Shown here piece by piece: positions 13,041 to 24,440 of a stretch of DNA of 64,000 nt (its first letter is position 1; every line of letters begins with the position of its first letter). The position numbers were made by a program, and so were the translations under genes. Origin of the DNA: Syngnathus acus (taxonomy: Eukaryota > Chordata > Actinopteri > Syngnathiformes > Syngnathidae); contig NC_051094.1 of assembly GCF_901709675.1 (NCBI RefSeq), positions 6,477,001 through 6,541,000 of the forward strand. Direction: 5' to 3'. Under the pieces are notes generated by a model. The model was not told where the DNA came from. It made no database searches and worked only from the letters and a program-made list of their open reading frames with translations.

Positions 13041-15492
13041 TTTCTAATCTTCCCAATCCAAATAAATAATTTTAGATCAGGTCAAGTGAAGTCATGTTCA
13101 CTTTTTTAATTGTTGTTTTTCAGAAGATCGTCGTATGTAGAATTTATAGATGTATCTGTGTGTTCCCCCTTTTTATTGACTTGTCGGGAACTTCCCACTG
13201 TCAGCGGCAAAGTATTTCCAATTACTTCAACTAAATTTGATGTGATGAACCAATTTGGACTGCTTTGCTATTTCTGCAGTTCACAGCAGATGATTGAAAT
13301 GATAGTCATTGAATAAAAGTGTCTGTTGTAACAAAACAATCCGTTTAGTCAGTTGGACCAGCAGGCAAAAACTAGTCTCTTGTTTGTTTTTCCACAAACG
13401 GACTTTTGTGCAGAAAACTTCTCAGCTTATGACTTTGATTATATCGTATTGGTGACTAACTTCCTTCGAAGCAATAAATGTGCTTTTTGTTTTCAGTTTT
13501 TCATGAGGCATATCTGGATATGAAGCAGAACAAAAATTAGATTTATAAGATGGAACTTTTGCATTCCGGAGATTTTATTATTGTCATGGAAGCAGTCAAA
13601 GCGGAGTTGACAAATCAGAGCAGTCGTTTTCTGTGTGTACGTGTGGTTGAAATGAGCGTCTGGAAATGTACAGATAGTTGATCTGTGGCCAGGTATTGAT
13701 AAAAAACACCGTCTCAGATCGTGAAAATATTCTCAATGTGTGTGCCTTGCCCAGACTCATTAGTAAGGACAATGGAAGTGCGATTTGAGTTGTGGCCAAG
13801 GATTGACCACAACGTTTAAGATCACAGCAGCTTCCGACTTTTTTGAGGAACATTTTTGGTGACATTTGACTCCGGGGTTACACAATCACTGGAAAACTGA
13901 TGACAGTCTTTTTTTTATTTGACAAAATTATTGTTCTTGTTACATTCAAGTAGTAGGCCTTATGATATCCATTATGCTTGTAAAATTGTGGCTTCATTTT
14001 TTATAATTGATAATTATCATAATTATTTTTTCTCAATTTTCTTTTTCCTGGTAAGATGTCGATTATTTTTTTTTCTCGTTTTCTCTTAATAACACGGGGT
14101 TAATCTCTTAAAATGTTTATGGTTTTTCTTGTAAAACGGTGGGTTTCATCTATAATCTTGTCTGCTTTATAAATTTGTTGGATTTGTTTTGCTTTTTATA
14201 AATACTTTCTCACAAGATTTTAACTGTATTGTCAACTCTCTCGCTCTCTTCTTTTTCTGTTCACAATTTTTCATTTTCTCTCATTGCCCTTTCAAAGACC
14301 CTCTAGTTGTTGTTTTTTGAAACACAAATAGCATGTAGTCATTTTATTAAAATCCACCTGCAGTGAGGAAATGAATAACGAAGAGCCCATTGTTGTACAT
14401 TTCTGACAGTATTAAAATCACATTTGAAGAGAAACCTGCAGCTTCAACATTTGCATGGACGCAGCACAACTGTAGCAAATTGTCTGTCTGCTTTTAACCA
14501 CACAGGTTCCCCATTAATGGGAGGAAAAAGGCATTACATGTTTGGGGCGGGTCTGTCTGCTCTAAACGCTCTACTAACCTAATCGTCGTGCAACTTATCG
14601 CAATTTGCTCATTTGGTTTAGGGCTAAGTGGACCCCCAACACTGAAAACATCGCATTACCCCCTCTGACTTTTCTGTCTGTTTCTCACATACACCATTTT
14701 CGTAATGTTTTGGAAATTTGGTCTGGGGAAGCCTTCTTGCTGGTTTAAAACAAATTGTTTAAAGGCTCAAGATAAGATACTAACAAGGATAAACTGTGTT
14801 GCTGTCAATGTTTTTCAAATATAGTGATACCCTGAACACCTATTGGCTTAGACCTAGTGATCTTCAAAATAGGCCAGACTTTAGAATGTTCCGTCTAAGC
14901 AGCGTGTAAAATGCATCCGTTTTCTCGTGGAACTAAATAAGCATAGGAGAGCGAGAGGGGAACATTTCTCGGCTCTGGATCCAATAGTAGCGTGTAATTA
15001 CCCTTAAGACCTGTTCCCTTTGCTAAAGGATTAGCCATAATCCAGCAGCAAAAGCATAACTACTGCTAACATAATTCCAGTTAGACTCGTTCAAGTCGTG
15101 TATATACAGCGTAAAGCGCTCCGGCTTCTGTCTCTTTCACAATGGGGCTTCGTCTGTTTGCATCAAAGAGTCTTCCACTCGTGCCTATTTGGATGAACAG
15201 ATTCAGATCTGTCAAAAGTAGAGTAGAAAAGGTGAAGATGATTAATGTCTTCAAGGGGGATGATGCACTGGAGCAGAGTGGCTGTCAGTTTGAAATAAAG
15301 CTTTATATTGTTAGTGCTTGAGTTGTCCAACAATCTCGACAGCACTTGAGGGCTTGATACACTATTTGGTGTCACAACAAATTTATTCATTTTAGATGGC
15401 AAATTGTGTGTTGGGTCAGTTTGAGAGGGTATTACCGTATTTTCCGCACTATAAGGCGCACCTAAAAACCTCAAATATTCTCAAAAGCTGAC

Positions 15493-15780
15493 AGTGCGCC
15501 TTATAATCAGGTGCGCCTTATATATGGACCACTACAGCAGGTGTGGCCAAAGTCCGGCCCGCGGGCCAAATGTATATATCTTATATATGGACAACATTTT
15601 AAAATGGACAATTCATTGAAGGTGCGCCTTATAATCCGGTGCGCCTTATATATGGACAAAGTTTTAAAATGGACCATTCATTAAAGGTGCGCCTTATAAT
15701 CCGGTGCGCCTTATATATGGACAAAGTTTTAAAATGGACCATTCATTAAAGGTGCGCCTTATAATCCGGTGCGCCTTAAT
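15493..15780. repeat. 65-bp tandem repeat inside the miniature element
   Basis: Units start at 15621, 15686 and 15751, exactly 65 bp apart; the last is cut short by the right terminal repeat. Each starts GGTGCGCCTTATAATCCGG, continues GTGCGCCTTATATATGGAC and ends near CATTCATTAAA. An earlier unit starts at 15493. Its distance to the next is 128 bp, which becomes exactly 65 once the 63-bp insertion and duplication at 15530-15592 are removed. Units 15621 and 15686 are nearly identical, indicating recent array expansion. Confidence 0.85.
15530..15592. mobile_element. short nested repeat insertion with 13-bp flanking duplication
   Basis: A 50-bp segment (15530-15579) containing GTGTGGCCAAAGTCCGGCCC and then GCGGGCCAAA interrupts the first 65-bp unit. 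The 13-mer CTTATATATGGAC lies on both sides (15517-15529 and 15580-15592). The inserted segment resembles the terminal part of hAT-type repeats that carry a CCGGCCCGCGGGCC motif in vertebrates. A classical hAT duplication is 8 bp, so the 13-bp repeat may be a target duplication extended by chance or a replication-slippage product. Confidence 0.55.
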
Positions 15781-18454
15781 AGTGCGGAAAATACGGTAAA
15801 TATATATTTTTTATATTCAAGCAAAGTGGCCTTTTTTGAGGTATGTCCCTTTGAAATATATAATGGAATATTTACAAGAATCTCAGAGGACATCACTATT
15901 GTATCAAAAGTATGTGACAGACGTCTGAAAAGACTTCAATATCTTTCACATTTTCAAAAGCTTTGTTTCAGTGTTTCTTTTCAACGCCGTCAGTAATCAC
16001 TCGGCCGTTCTGCGCCGTCGTCTTCCATCTTTTCCTCATTGAACTTTCTTCCTGTTAGGATTCTTCAAATTGAGTGCGCATGCCCGTCTGAAGTCTCATT
16101 GAATACTCTTAACGCAACACACGTCGGTGCTTTCATCCCGCGGGCACTGAGGATGTTCAGCCCAATTGAGCCTCGACGAATAAAGTCAACCTGTTAAGTG
16201 TCCCATTGTCGCGCAAAGTGGCTGATGAGCGCTGAAAGGAACCTTGTTGTAGGTCACCTCGGCGACAGCTCCATCTCTCCCTATCGGCCCTTCACTCCGT
16301 CTATCTGTCCTTGCCCATCACTCTTCCTCTATCTGCGCCGCCCGCTGTCACTCACTCTGCCACCTCCGCAATCTGCCTTCCCACTTTTCACTCGGCGTCG
16401 CTTTCTGGAAGGTTATCACGTATCAGCTACTCGGAGTCTCACTGAGGTGTGTTGTTTTGTGGTGTGCTGTGTGAGTATTTTATTTTCAAATACATGGCCC
16501 ACCATAAACATCATGGTCACTTGTTTTGCTTTGCTCTGCTCTTTTTGGACTTTGGCTTTTCATTTGAACGGAAAAGGGTCATCTTGAAAAGTGTCCAGAT
16601 CCAGAGACCAAGCAGAACACTGTGTTCATAAAATGAGCAGAAAAGTAGTTTGTTGCACTGGTTCAGGTACAATCGGTGCAGACTAGTGGCAGCAGAAAAG
16701 ATGGTTATTTTCTGGGGAAAAAAAAAGGCTGGAACTTCTCTAAACGATTGCGTGTTTGTCTTAAATGCTTAATTCTTAATAACATTAGCTGTGGTCCTTT
16801 AGCGTGACCCCCTCCTCGCTTTGAAGATGAGCACGTTGTGTATCATTCAATCAGTCACTGCGACCATGAGACAAACACAACTCTTGGCCCGGTCAAGCGC
16901 ACATCACAGGAGCGACATCCACATGATACTTGTCAAGTTAACCTTTCACAGGGTTTCCCCTTTTGGGACGATGAATGAAACTGACAAATATTTGCCAGTG
17001 CTGACAAGTCGTCCAATAAGCGTGAGATGGACGCTGTAATGGTCATCAAGACTGGAGTGCTTTAAGTTCTCTTGTAAAATAATGTGATACCTCAAATAGT
17101 GGCCAGGGGTCTTTTACTCAACTGGAGAGTATCAGACATTTATCAGAGGAGACTTGTTGACTGTTAAAGATCAGTTGGAATTTTTAAGACAACCCTTATA
17201 TCAAGTGTGGCTTTGCACTGACTCCATTAAAAATCAAAATGGCTGCTTTTTTTTTTTTTGTTTGTTTCACATTTGCTGCAACTGTGCAAACATTGTCGTG
17301 TGGTTGAACTCAGCTTCGTCGTTGTGGTAACGGCCATCGAGTGACAACGCTGAGTATCCCAAACAAAAGACAAAGAAGCAAATGCAATGTCTTCCACATT
17401 AGACTTGACAGTTGTGCACTCTGGGATGCATCAACCATAATGAGACCCTCTTTTCCTGTTTTTATTTTTTTTTCCCCCCCTCTCTCCGCACCAGCACATT
17501 GTCCATCACGTAAATCTCGGCGCTGTAACATCATGTAGTTAGTAAACGCTCTGTCTTAATCAGCGGCTAAAGTATGGTGTATAAGGTTACGTCCGACAGG
17601 CACCGGGATGGCTTGGACGCAACGAGATAGCTGTAATGGCACACCATCATTTAGGACAATGTAATAAGTGAATATCTAATAAGGCCGTAAAAAGATGCTT
17701 AACCCCTGGAGCTCTGAGGTCAAGCTCTCAGATAGGAGAGTAAACTGATTACGGAAGGTTCCTTCTCACGTTGCGGTCATCTCAGGATTGACCAATTCCT
17801 GACCCCGCTGTTGCGAGAGCAGTTTGCATCGTCAAGAACTCAAGTCAGCGTTTATGGCGCTTGGAATAACTAATAGGTTGGGCTTGGCCGGCTTTGGAGA
17901 TAACCGGAGGAGGAGTTAATGGAACACTAAAGATTTAAGGGGTCATTCTGTTAGTCACTTTTTGAATTCGGACAGCTCGTGAGTTGTGGTAAAATTCAAA
18001 CAGGCTGACTTTGTAATGGGAAACTTGCAGCTGTTCATCTGACATGGCCGATGGTGTGTCTCGAGCTGATCCTTTGCAGATAAAATTTAAAAAGTGATTG
18101 GATAAATATTCCGTCTTTCACAACCGTTCAAGCAAAAAAGGGAAAAAAAACGCCTTCTGTGATGTTCTTTGAGTTCTGATGAAACATCAGAGCTGAGCTT
18201 TACAGCTGGCTTTACAAGTTTCCACTCGCTTCTTGCTTTCATCACACGAAAAACGCAAACTTTTCAGCATCGTGCGTCACGTAGTAAATTAAGAAAAGCT
18301 TTCAGTGTTGCTATTTTCTTTTCTCTAAAAACACATTGACTTATTTTGCTAAAACAGTGGGAGGTAAATCGCTTTGCAAATCTTTTCATATCTTTTTATG
18401 CAAGTTTAAAGTTGCACTGTACGTTGCTTCCATCACATTTAAACAACCTTTGAT

Positions 18455-18505
18455 GCACACAGACACACACACACGCACATGCACGCACAGACACACACAC
18501 GCACG
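18455..18505 (+). repeat. imperfect (CA)n array
   Basis: CA repeat with interspersed CGCA, TGCA and GACA steps; intronic in fbxl17. Confidence 0.9.
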
Positions 18506-21500
18506 CTCAAAACCATTTTCAGGCTGGCCAGGCGAGTGTGTCCTCATTACGGTCAGTGAGTGTGTAGCACCACTCAGTCAAAGCTCCGACTGCCAAAATG
18601 CGATGTTCCTTCTCTTTTCTCCTTCAACCCAACCACCTCTCCTCTTTTTTTCCCCGCTAACTACATGAGCTCTTCTTGCATATCGCTTCATCACTTTTTG
18701 TAGACAGAAAATCATTACCAGTCAGCAAAGACAATTTCCTGCTCCCTTGGTCACTTAGACTCTGCCACTCACAATTCTTTTGGGGGGGGCTCACATATGA
18801 ACAATTTTCTTTAATATCAGGATCGTCTCAGTCCTTGACAATTAAATATCGAAACTGCCACGGCAGTATCACACCGAAGGCAGTGAGAGTTGATTTCTCG
18901 TCAGAGTTGCCAGATGTTATTTTTTAAATGAAATATGAAGAATGAAATAAAATGCAAACAAAGTTGAAAAATGTTACCCAGCAAGTAAACGCCTCAACAT
19001 TTTCCCCACGTGTATGTATTCATATGGGACGGTGGTTCTGTCGATATCTTAACTGCCGCTTTGACTGTATTGGAAAGCGAAATGCACTGAAGTCTCCATC
19101 CATCGACTGCACTCCACCGCCATCACCTAGGTGAACAAAAGTGATTTTGCTATAGCAAAAAGCTTTTTCAGAGAAAAGCCTTTTCTCCCTCGCAAAAGCA
19201 GCCAACGATTTCCATTTACCCCCCCGAGGGAGTGGTTGGAGTTTACAGTCCACCGATGGAGGGTGATGGCAGGAGCAGGGAGGACAAGAGCGCACTCAGG
19301 GATATTAGGCTCTAATGGCCACAAGTCTGATTGCCCGACGCTTAGTTTGTTCTGACCGATGCATTATCTGACTCCTTTCAGTTTGCGACAGACTCACACA
19401 AAATGATCTTGAGCTTGGTTGGCTTCCTTATGCTCTCCCTGTGAAGTCTCGTGTAATTGAAATTCAACGGTGCGTACGTGAGTGCAGCGCGGCAATCACC
19501 AAATGCACGGGCAATGTATTGACTTGCACATCCTTTAATTCAATGCATTAAGCACCTGTCTGCCTCGATTCTCTTTTTTTTGGGCTGGTTAGTCGAAGTT
19601 GAATCGGAAGAAACTGAGTCTGGAAAAGAGGAACTCAAGCAAAGTCTTAAAATCCATTGTCAGATTTAAAATTAATTTTCCTCATATGAATTAATGGAAT
19701 TTAATCTGTTTGAGGTTTAAATGTGAGTAGGTGTGTGGTGAGTTTTCCAAGTTTTTCTTTTTCTTTTTCAAAATCGTCTTCAGCCTGATGTACTGGTAGC
19801 TTCAAAAATAAAATATGTAATATTAGTTATGCTAACATTTAGCCACCTAGCATGATAATAAAGGGCATCTTGTTTAACCAGGGTTGATGTTTTTGGTCAA
19901 ACCATAGTTGCTGTCTTCTCCTATCCTGTTTTTCTCATTCTGTCATTATTGCACCTTCATTTTGTTCGTATTTAAGGTTTGACTGCCAAAACAAAGTTTC
20001 GCTGCATAATTTGCCTTTCTTCATCTCACGTACGAACTTTTTTATTGAAATTCTAATCGAAGCTCTGTGGGAATGCAATTAACACGAGTGGAGAGCACAG
20101 GTAATTACATTTGGGATAATGTGGTTGGACATTACAAGAAGGGTCTAACACACCCAAACGCGCATTCACGTCACGCGTATGCACAGATCTATACTGCGCA
20201 CCCATCTGGAGTGAGTGTCCCAACGGTAACGCTATACATGAAACATGCTGCAACTTCAAAGTCTTTTTACTGCCTGTTTAGCTATAATTGCTTTTACTCT
20301 TGGCATGCTGAAGCACAAAAGGAACCAGATGTGAAGTGCTTGCCCGGAGCCATTCGATACATGTTACATACTATACACATGATCAATGAATGTGAGGAAG
20401 GATGGATGATTACATGCATTCATACATTACATAAATTTAGCTACTCTTGGTTGGACTTTATTTTACAACCTTTTCTGACGATGTAGTTTGACCTAATAAT
20501 ATACGTAGGAATTAAATATCAGGATGTTTGCCAACTCTTTGACTTTCTCTTCTGGTAAATTGATTTGGTGGTGGAAATGAGAAGACGACATCACAAGGCT
20601 AAGTGACTATTTAAAGGTTCTGTCAAAGACTCGTTCTGTCTTTAGCATCCTCCTTTCATCTCTTTCCCATCCCTGCTCCATCTACCTTCTCGCTCTAATG
20701 AGTGGATGTTGTGAGAAAGTGGGGGAACAAAGATCAGCCCCAGACAATCAATCACCTCTATCAATCGGCTGTCAAAGCACGTATCTCTCTCTGTTGGACC
20801 AATAATCAAGATGGTGGTTGTTTATCTCTGCGTATTGGAATACAGGAGCAGCTCCCTAGTTGATGGCAGTGTTACATTTTTAATATCTCTCATAAAGGGA
20901 ATGTTTACATGAATGCATAAGTCCTCCGCCCTATCCCTGCTGACTTTAGACAAGAGGCGGGTTTATATATTGAACCCCACAACTGTGCACAAATTTCAAA
21001 TTATATTTAGTTTCTAATGTTGTAAAAATAGGACTCGATATTGGTTATGTCACTACTTTTAAAATCAATTATTCTATCTACATTGATTACAGAATGAAAT
21101 GTATTACAAGGCAACATTTTCCACATTTTCTGTTATTTTGTCTTGTTTAGTGATAAAAACAACTAAATAACAATTAAAGCAATATCAGGTATAACAACAA
21201 GAGGGATTCATGATAGCACTCAACAAACATTTTGAAACTGATTCAGTTACTGGTGCAGTGAATGTTCTCCAAAGTAAAAGCAGATGTTTGCAAATGTCTT
21301 AATTTTAGTAAACACAAAGGATAAGCTGTTTTCATGAATGACTTCAAAAATTAATGAATAATTGCTGTTTAGAGGACTTGGGCAATTATAAGTTGAAAAA
21401 TGTCTTTAAATGATTCCTTGATTATTAAAAAAGTTGATTAATTTGATAATCGATTACTACCGATTCATCTTGACAACTCTATTTCATATAGACTCCTTCT

Positions 21501-21940
21501 TTTAGGTTATTTTAATCGCCATCAGAATTTGGAAATTATTTTTGTTTACTGAGAAACTGCAAAACTAAAGCTTGTGTGCGTTCCATTTATGTTGAGCTCT
21601 GTAAATCATACACTGGCAGGATTCCATTGCTTCAGCATTGGGACCAATGTTAACACCGTAATGCATTCATCTTGCGGCAGTCTAAACAAACGCGGGTGTG
21701 TGAGAGATTTGCGGCTGCGAAATGTGTGCGGTGTGTGCGGGATCGCAAGGTGTTGTGTAAACACTAAAATAATGTGTCACATCTGGCCACAGCACTTGCC
21801 CTGTTTTCATCTTGAATTTCAATCCATCCCTGTGGGAACATGATGCTGTTACATTTGCATGAGAAAGGTTGTCAGACTAACACCTTTTCTCATTTCTGTG
21901 CCTGCTATCTCCCCCAACCTTTCCCTCCCGGTTTCTGCAG

Positions 21941-22083
21941 CTCTGATAGCCATAGGCCAGTATAGCAGCACCATCGAGACCGTGGATGCCGGTTGGTGTA
22001 ACGACATCACAGACCAAGGCGCCATGCAAATCGCAGAGAGCAGCAAGTCCCTGCGCTACCTGGGCCTCATGAGATGTGACAAG
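21941..22083 (+). CDS. fbxl17: FBXL17 penultimate coding exon (C-terminal leucine-rich repeats)
   Basis: FBXL17 is the substrate-binding subunit of an SCF (SKP1-CUL1-F-box) ubiquitin ligase. It is known for dimerisation quality control of BTB proteins such as KEAP1 and KLHL12, and for SUFU turnover in Hedgehog signalling. The exon starts after a strong acceptor: a long pyrimidine run with CCCCCAACC and CCCTCCCGG, ending TTTCTGCAG. The first two bases complete a split codon (A if the preceding base is G), followed by 47 whole codons beginning LIAIGQYSS and ending GLMRCDK. The donor is AAG/GTAACA, so the exon ends in phase 0. Two cysteine-type leucine-rich repeats are visible, with the motifs VDAGWCNDITDQGAM and SLRYLGLMRCDK. 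These match my memory of vertebrate FBXL17, with a few substitutions. It continues into the exon at 35286. Identification is by recalled family sequence, not by search. Confidence 0.93.
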
Positions 22084-22272
22084 GTAACAATGTTCAACAC
22101 AAAATGTCCGACACTGTCGCTTATCATTGCAGTGTGGTGATACAGGCACAATATTTTACTGTACAGTGAACTGGTGTTTATTTTGGGGACCTTCCAGCAT
22201 AGGTGAAAAATCACAATATAAGAGACTATATACCACTCCCTCACACGTAAAATGATTTAAGCTTAGTATATA

Positions 22273-22294
22273 TAAATAAATAAATAAATAAATA
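22273..22294 (+). repeat. (TAAA)n microsatellite
   Basis: Five to six TAAA units, 190 bp into the last intron of fbxl17. Confidence 0.95.
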
Positions 22295-22562
22295 GATTTG
22301 TTAAAACAGTTTTTAAATTGTATCTTAGCACCAGTCTACCGTTGTCAAGTATTAGGAAGCTGTTCTGTACAATTACTTTGGAAAAACATAGTCACTGGTA
22401 CACTTCTTTAAATAAGAGTCTTGTCTGTTGAAGTTTATAAAGTCGACTATCTTAATGCTAAGGTATAATACGAATCACCATAGATGGCCAATTTAGCTAT
22501 TACGGTATTAATTAACCTTCAAAGAACTGCTACTTTGTTTTTTGGATGCAAATGTGGACTCT

Positions 22563-22622
22563 CAGTCTGCTGGGATAGACTCCAGCTCCCCTTAATGAGG
22601 ACAACCGCTATAGAAGGATGGC
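22563..22622 (+). repeat. fragment of the same fish interspersed repeat
   Basis: CAGTCTGCTGGGATAGACTC, then CAGCTCCCCTTAATGAGGAC, then AACCGCTATAGAAGGATGG follow the order seen in the copy at 42085-42200, but with the CCCGCGACCC segment deleted. This is an old truncated copy inside the last intron of fbxl17. Confidence 0.6.
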
Positions 22623-23959
22623 TAACATTTGTCTTCTAAAAAATAGAACCCAGAGAACTACGTAGAAAACTTGTGAAGTTGGGGTAATTTGTCAAAATAT
22701 AAACTATCCTATTTATGAAACAGCAACCTTTAGATCTTCTTTTTCCTCATCTCCTTGGTCTCATTTGGAACCCAACGCATCAAACAGTTCTGCACAAAAA
22801 GAAGTCTACCGCTTGCTTTGTTCTTTTAATGAGTTGTCCACAGCATTCATTTTCATATGTTAAATTCATACAGTTAGCAGGATTATGCAAAAACAAAAAA
22901 ATCAAAACTGTTTTCCAAAAATTACAGCCAAGGACAAGCAAGGATCTGGTTAAAAGGGTGGACACGGGAATTAATTTTTACAGTTTAAGTCACTCGGCCA
23001 TGGGTGCAACCCTTCACCCTTCCAAAATCATCAGGATGAGAATGCACAGAACTGTGCAAAAAAATTAAATAAATGCTTGGCCTTGAAACAAGAATATTAA
23101 CATTACTTATAGCGCCCTTGGTAGTTTCTAAAATGTTGTGTCACATGTTGTGACTGGTTGGTGTATATTGTATATGGTCATGATTGCATAGCCACAACAA
23201 TTACCGTTGCTGTGCAATAAATAAAAGACAGACATGGCGGTGAACATCTGTCCTGATTTAAAATTTGTAAATTAAAACACAATCGTTTGTAACGCACTCT
23301 AAATTCCTCACACAAATTGACCGTCAGTACGATAAGCTGTATTAACTTTTGTTTTCTTCTTGCGGCGTAACGACTTGTTTTCCGGACCACCTTTGCGAGC
23401 TATTGTGCAGTGTCGGTAGAAGTTCCCGAGGACGAATACGGTGCGGTTCGGGCAGGAAGTTGACTTACAGTGCAATCTTTTCACACGGTTAGCAACTCAT
23501 CATTTTTATTCCACCATTATAATATCAAGACCATGTGTGGCGCAGCCTTGAGCTTGACCTTATGGATTTCTCAGATAAACATTCCCACCCCGCGATCATC
23601 AAGCGAGACAAGTACACCGCTCGCGTTTATCTATTTATATGGTAATAAAATGAAACATACGAGAGTCTGACAGTGACCTGGCGTGTAGCGGTGAAGCGAT
23701 GCGCTCACTTCACATTATTGCAGACAGAAATGTGTATCTATCATATTTATCTCACAGTAATAAAGACTAACCGCATTACATAGCTGGTGATTACTTAGAT
23801 TCCATTTTCATTTACTTCCCTCCTGCTCGGCCAACTGCGTGACCCAACAATCGATATACGCAGCCTTGCTAATAAAAAAATCTGTTGTGGAATGACCTAC
23901 ATCTCCAGCGGGACAACAATGTCTTCTCATTTTGTGCGCCTACCCCCGCAATACGTATT

Positions 23960-24440
23960 TACCTGCGTACTAGTCTTCCCGTGGTACTTGTACTGTAGCC
24001 CGGAGGATGGAAAGATAAACGATTGCGCTCCCAATGCTCTGAGGGGGGAATTTGGGGATGACTCGGCTAAGCAAAGCGGTAATTGGTGCTATTAGAGTCG
24101 TAATGGAGTGTGAATTGAGCCGAGAGAAGAGTTTGACAGTTTCCAAGGTCAGGTACGTTACCTTCTCCAAATTAACCAAATGAATTAAGTGTTCAATGGC
24201 CCTCCTGCCCAGTTTATCCTCATTCTCACATCCTAAAATAAAATTTAGAGCTATAAGTATGCCTCTAATACCGGTGAGGGCTGACCTGTGTGGGAAAAGA
24301 TCACCCCACTTGTGTTGTAGGTTTGCAATATGAGGAAAGCGGGGGATTTGAGGGATGCGAGTAGGAGTTGAAGGCAGTTGTGCAAGATTGAGGGAAAGTT
24401 TGCGGAGAGAAAAGGCCATACTGCTGTTCGCTCTTGTTGG
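23960..24440. promoter_or_regulatory. candidate conserved non-coding element (last fbxl17 intron)
   Basis: About 480 bp without repeats or homopolymers. The minus strand happens to stay open for 157 codons (23970-24443), but the translation shows no domain and no codon signature. Motifs such as GCGGTAATTGGTGCTATTAG and ATGAATTAAGTG suggest homeodomain sites. Confidence 0.25.

Larger units (their letters stand above)
15433..15798. mobile_element. TA-flanked miniature inverted-repeat element with internal tandem units
   Basis: The left end reads TACCGTATTTTCCGCACTA and the right end is its inverted copy, TAGTGCGGAAAATACGGTA, with TA at both edges. This is the arrangement expected of a non-autonomous Tc1/mariner-superfamily element, which targets TA. 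It has no coding capacity. The interior is a tandem array of 65-bp units rich in GTGCGCCTTATAA motifs, themselves related to the terminal repeats. Elements with this end sequence are, to my knowledge, frequent in fish genomes. The family name is not certain. Confidence 0.85.
1..21940 (+). other. fbxl17: fbxl17 upstream intron (partial), no coding exon seen
   Basis: This is intron sequence upstream of the penultimate exon; its donor lies before the window. Open frames here are short, isolated and unlike known proteins. It contains short microsatellites (1104, 1302, 18455), a (CCCCT)n tract (6651), a C12 run (7085), a fragment of a fish repeat near 4431, a TA-flanked miniature element at 15433-15798, and another possible terminal fragment near 3296. 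Blocks that look regulatory in composition occur near 160-520, 5950-6060, 6420-6610, 8690-8880, 12640-13040 and 17640-17780. The remainder is AT-rich single-copy-looking DNA in which I see nothing specific. The acceptor at its end is strong. Confidence 0.8.

Noticed and set aside
13995-14030. AT-rich palindrome around ATAATTGATAATTATCATAATTAT
   Set aside because: Low-complexity AT sequence in which short palindromes arise by chance.
21400-21490. Resemblance to CGATTAATC-type fish DNA transposon fragments (also near 59740-59790)
   Set aside because: Too short and AT-rich to support an element call without a library search.
21859-21940. Upstream extension of the open frame into the fbxl17 exon
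   Set aside because: The bases before 21941 form a polypyrimidine tract and AG acceptor, so they are intronic despite being open.
23178-23470. Possible antisense promoter and short basic protein on the minus strand
   Set aside because: The short frame starts at a GTG rather than ATG and no family is recognised; the CpG-containing stretch is too short to argue for a promoter.
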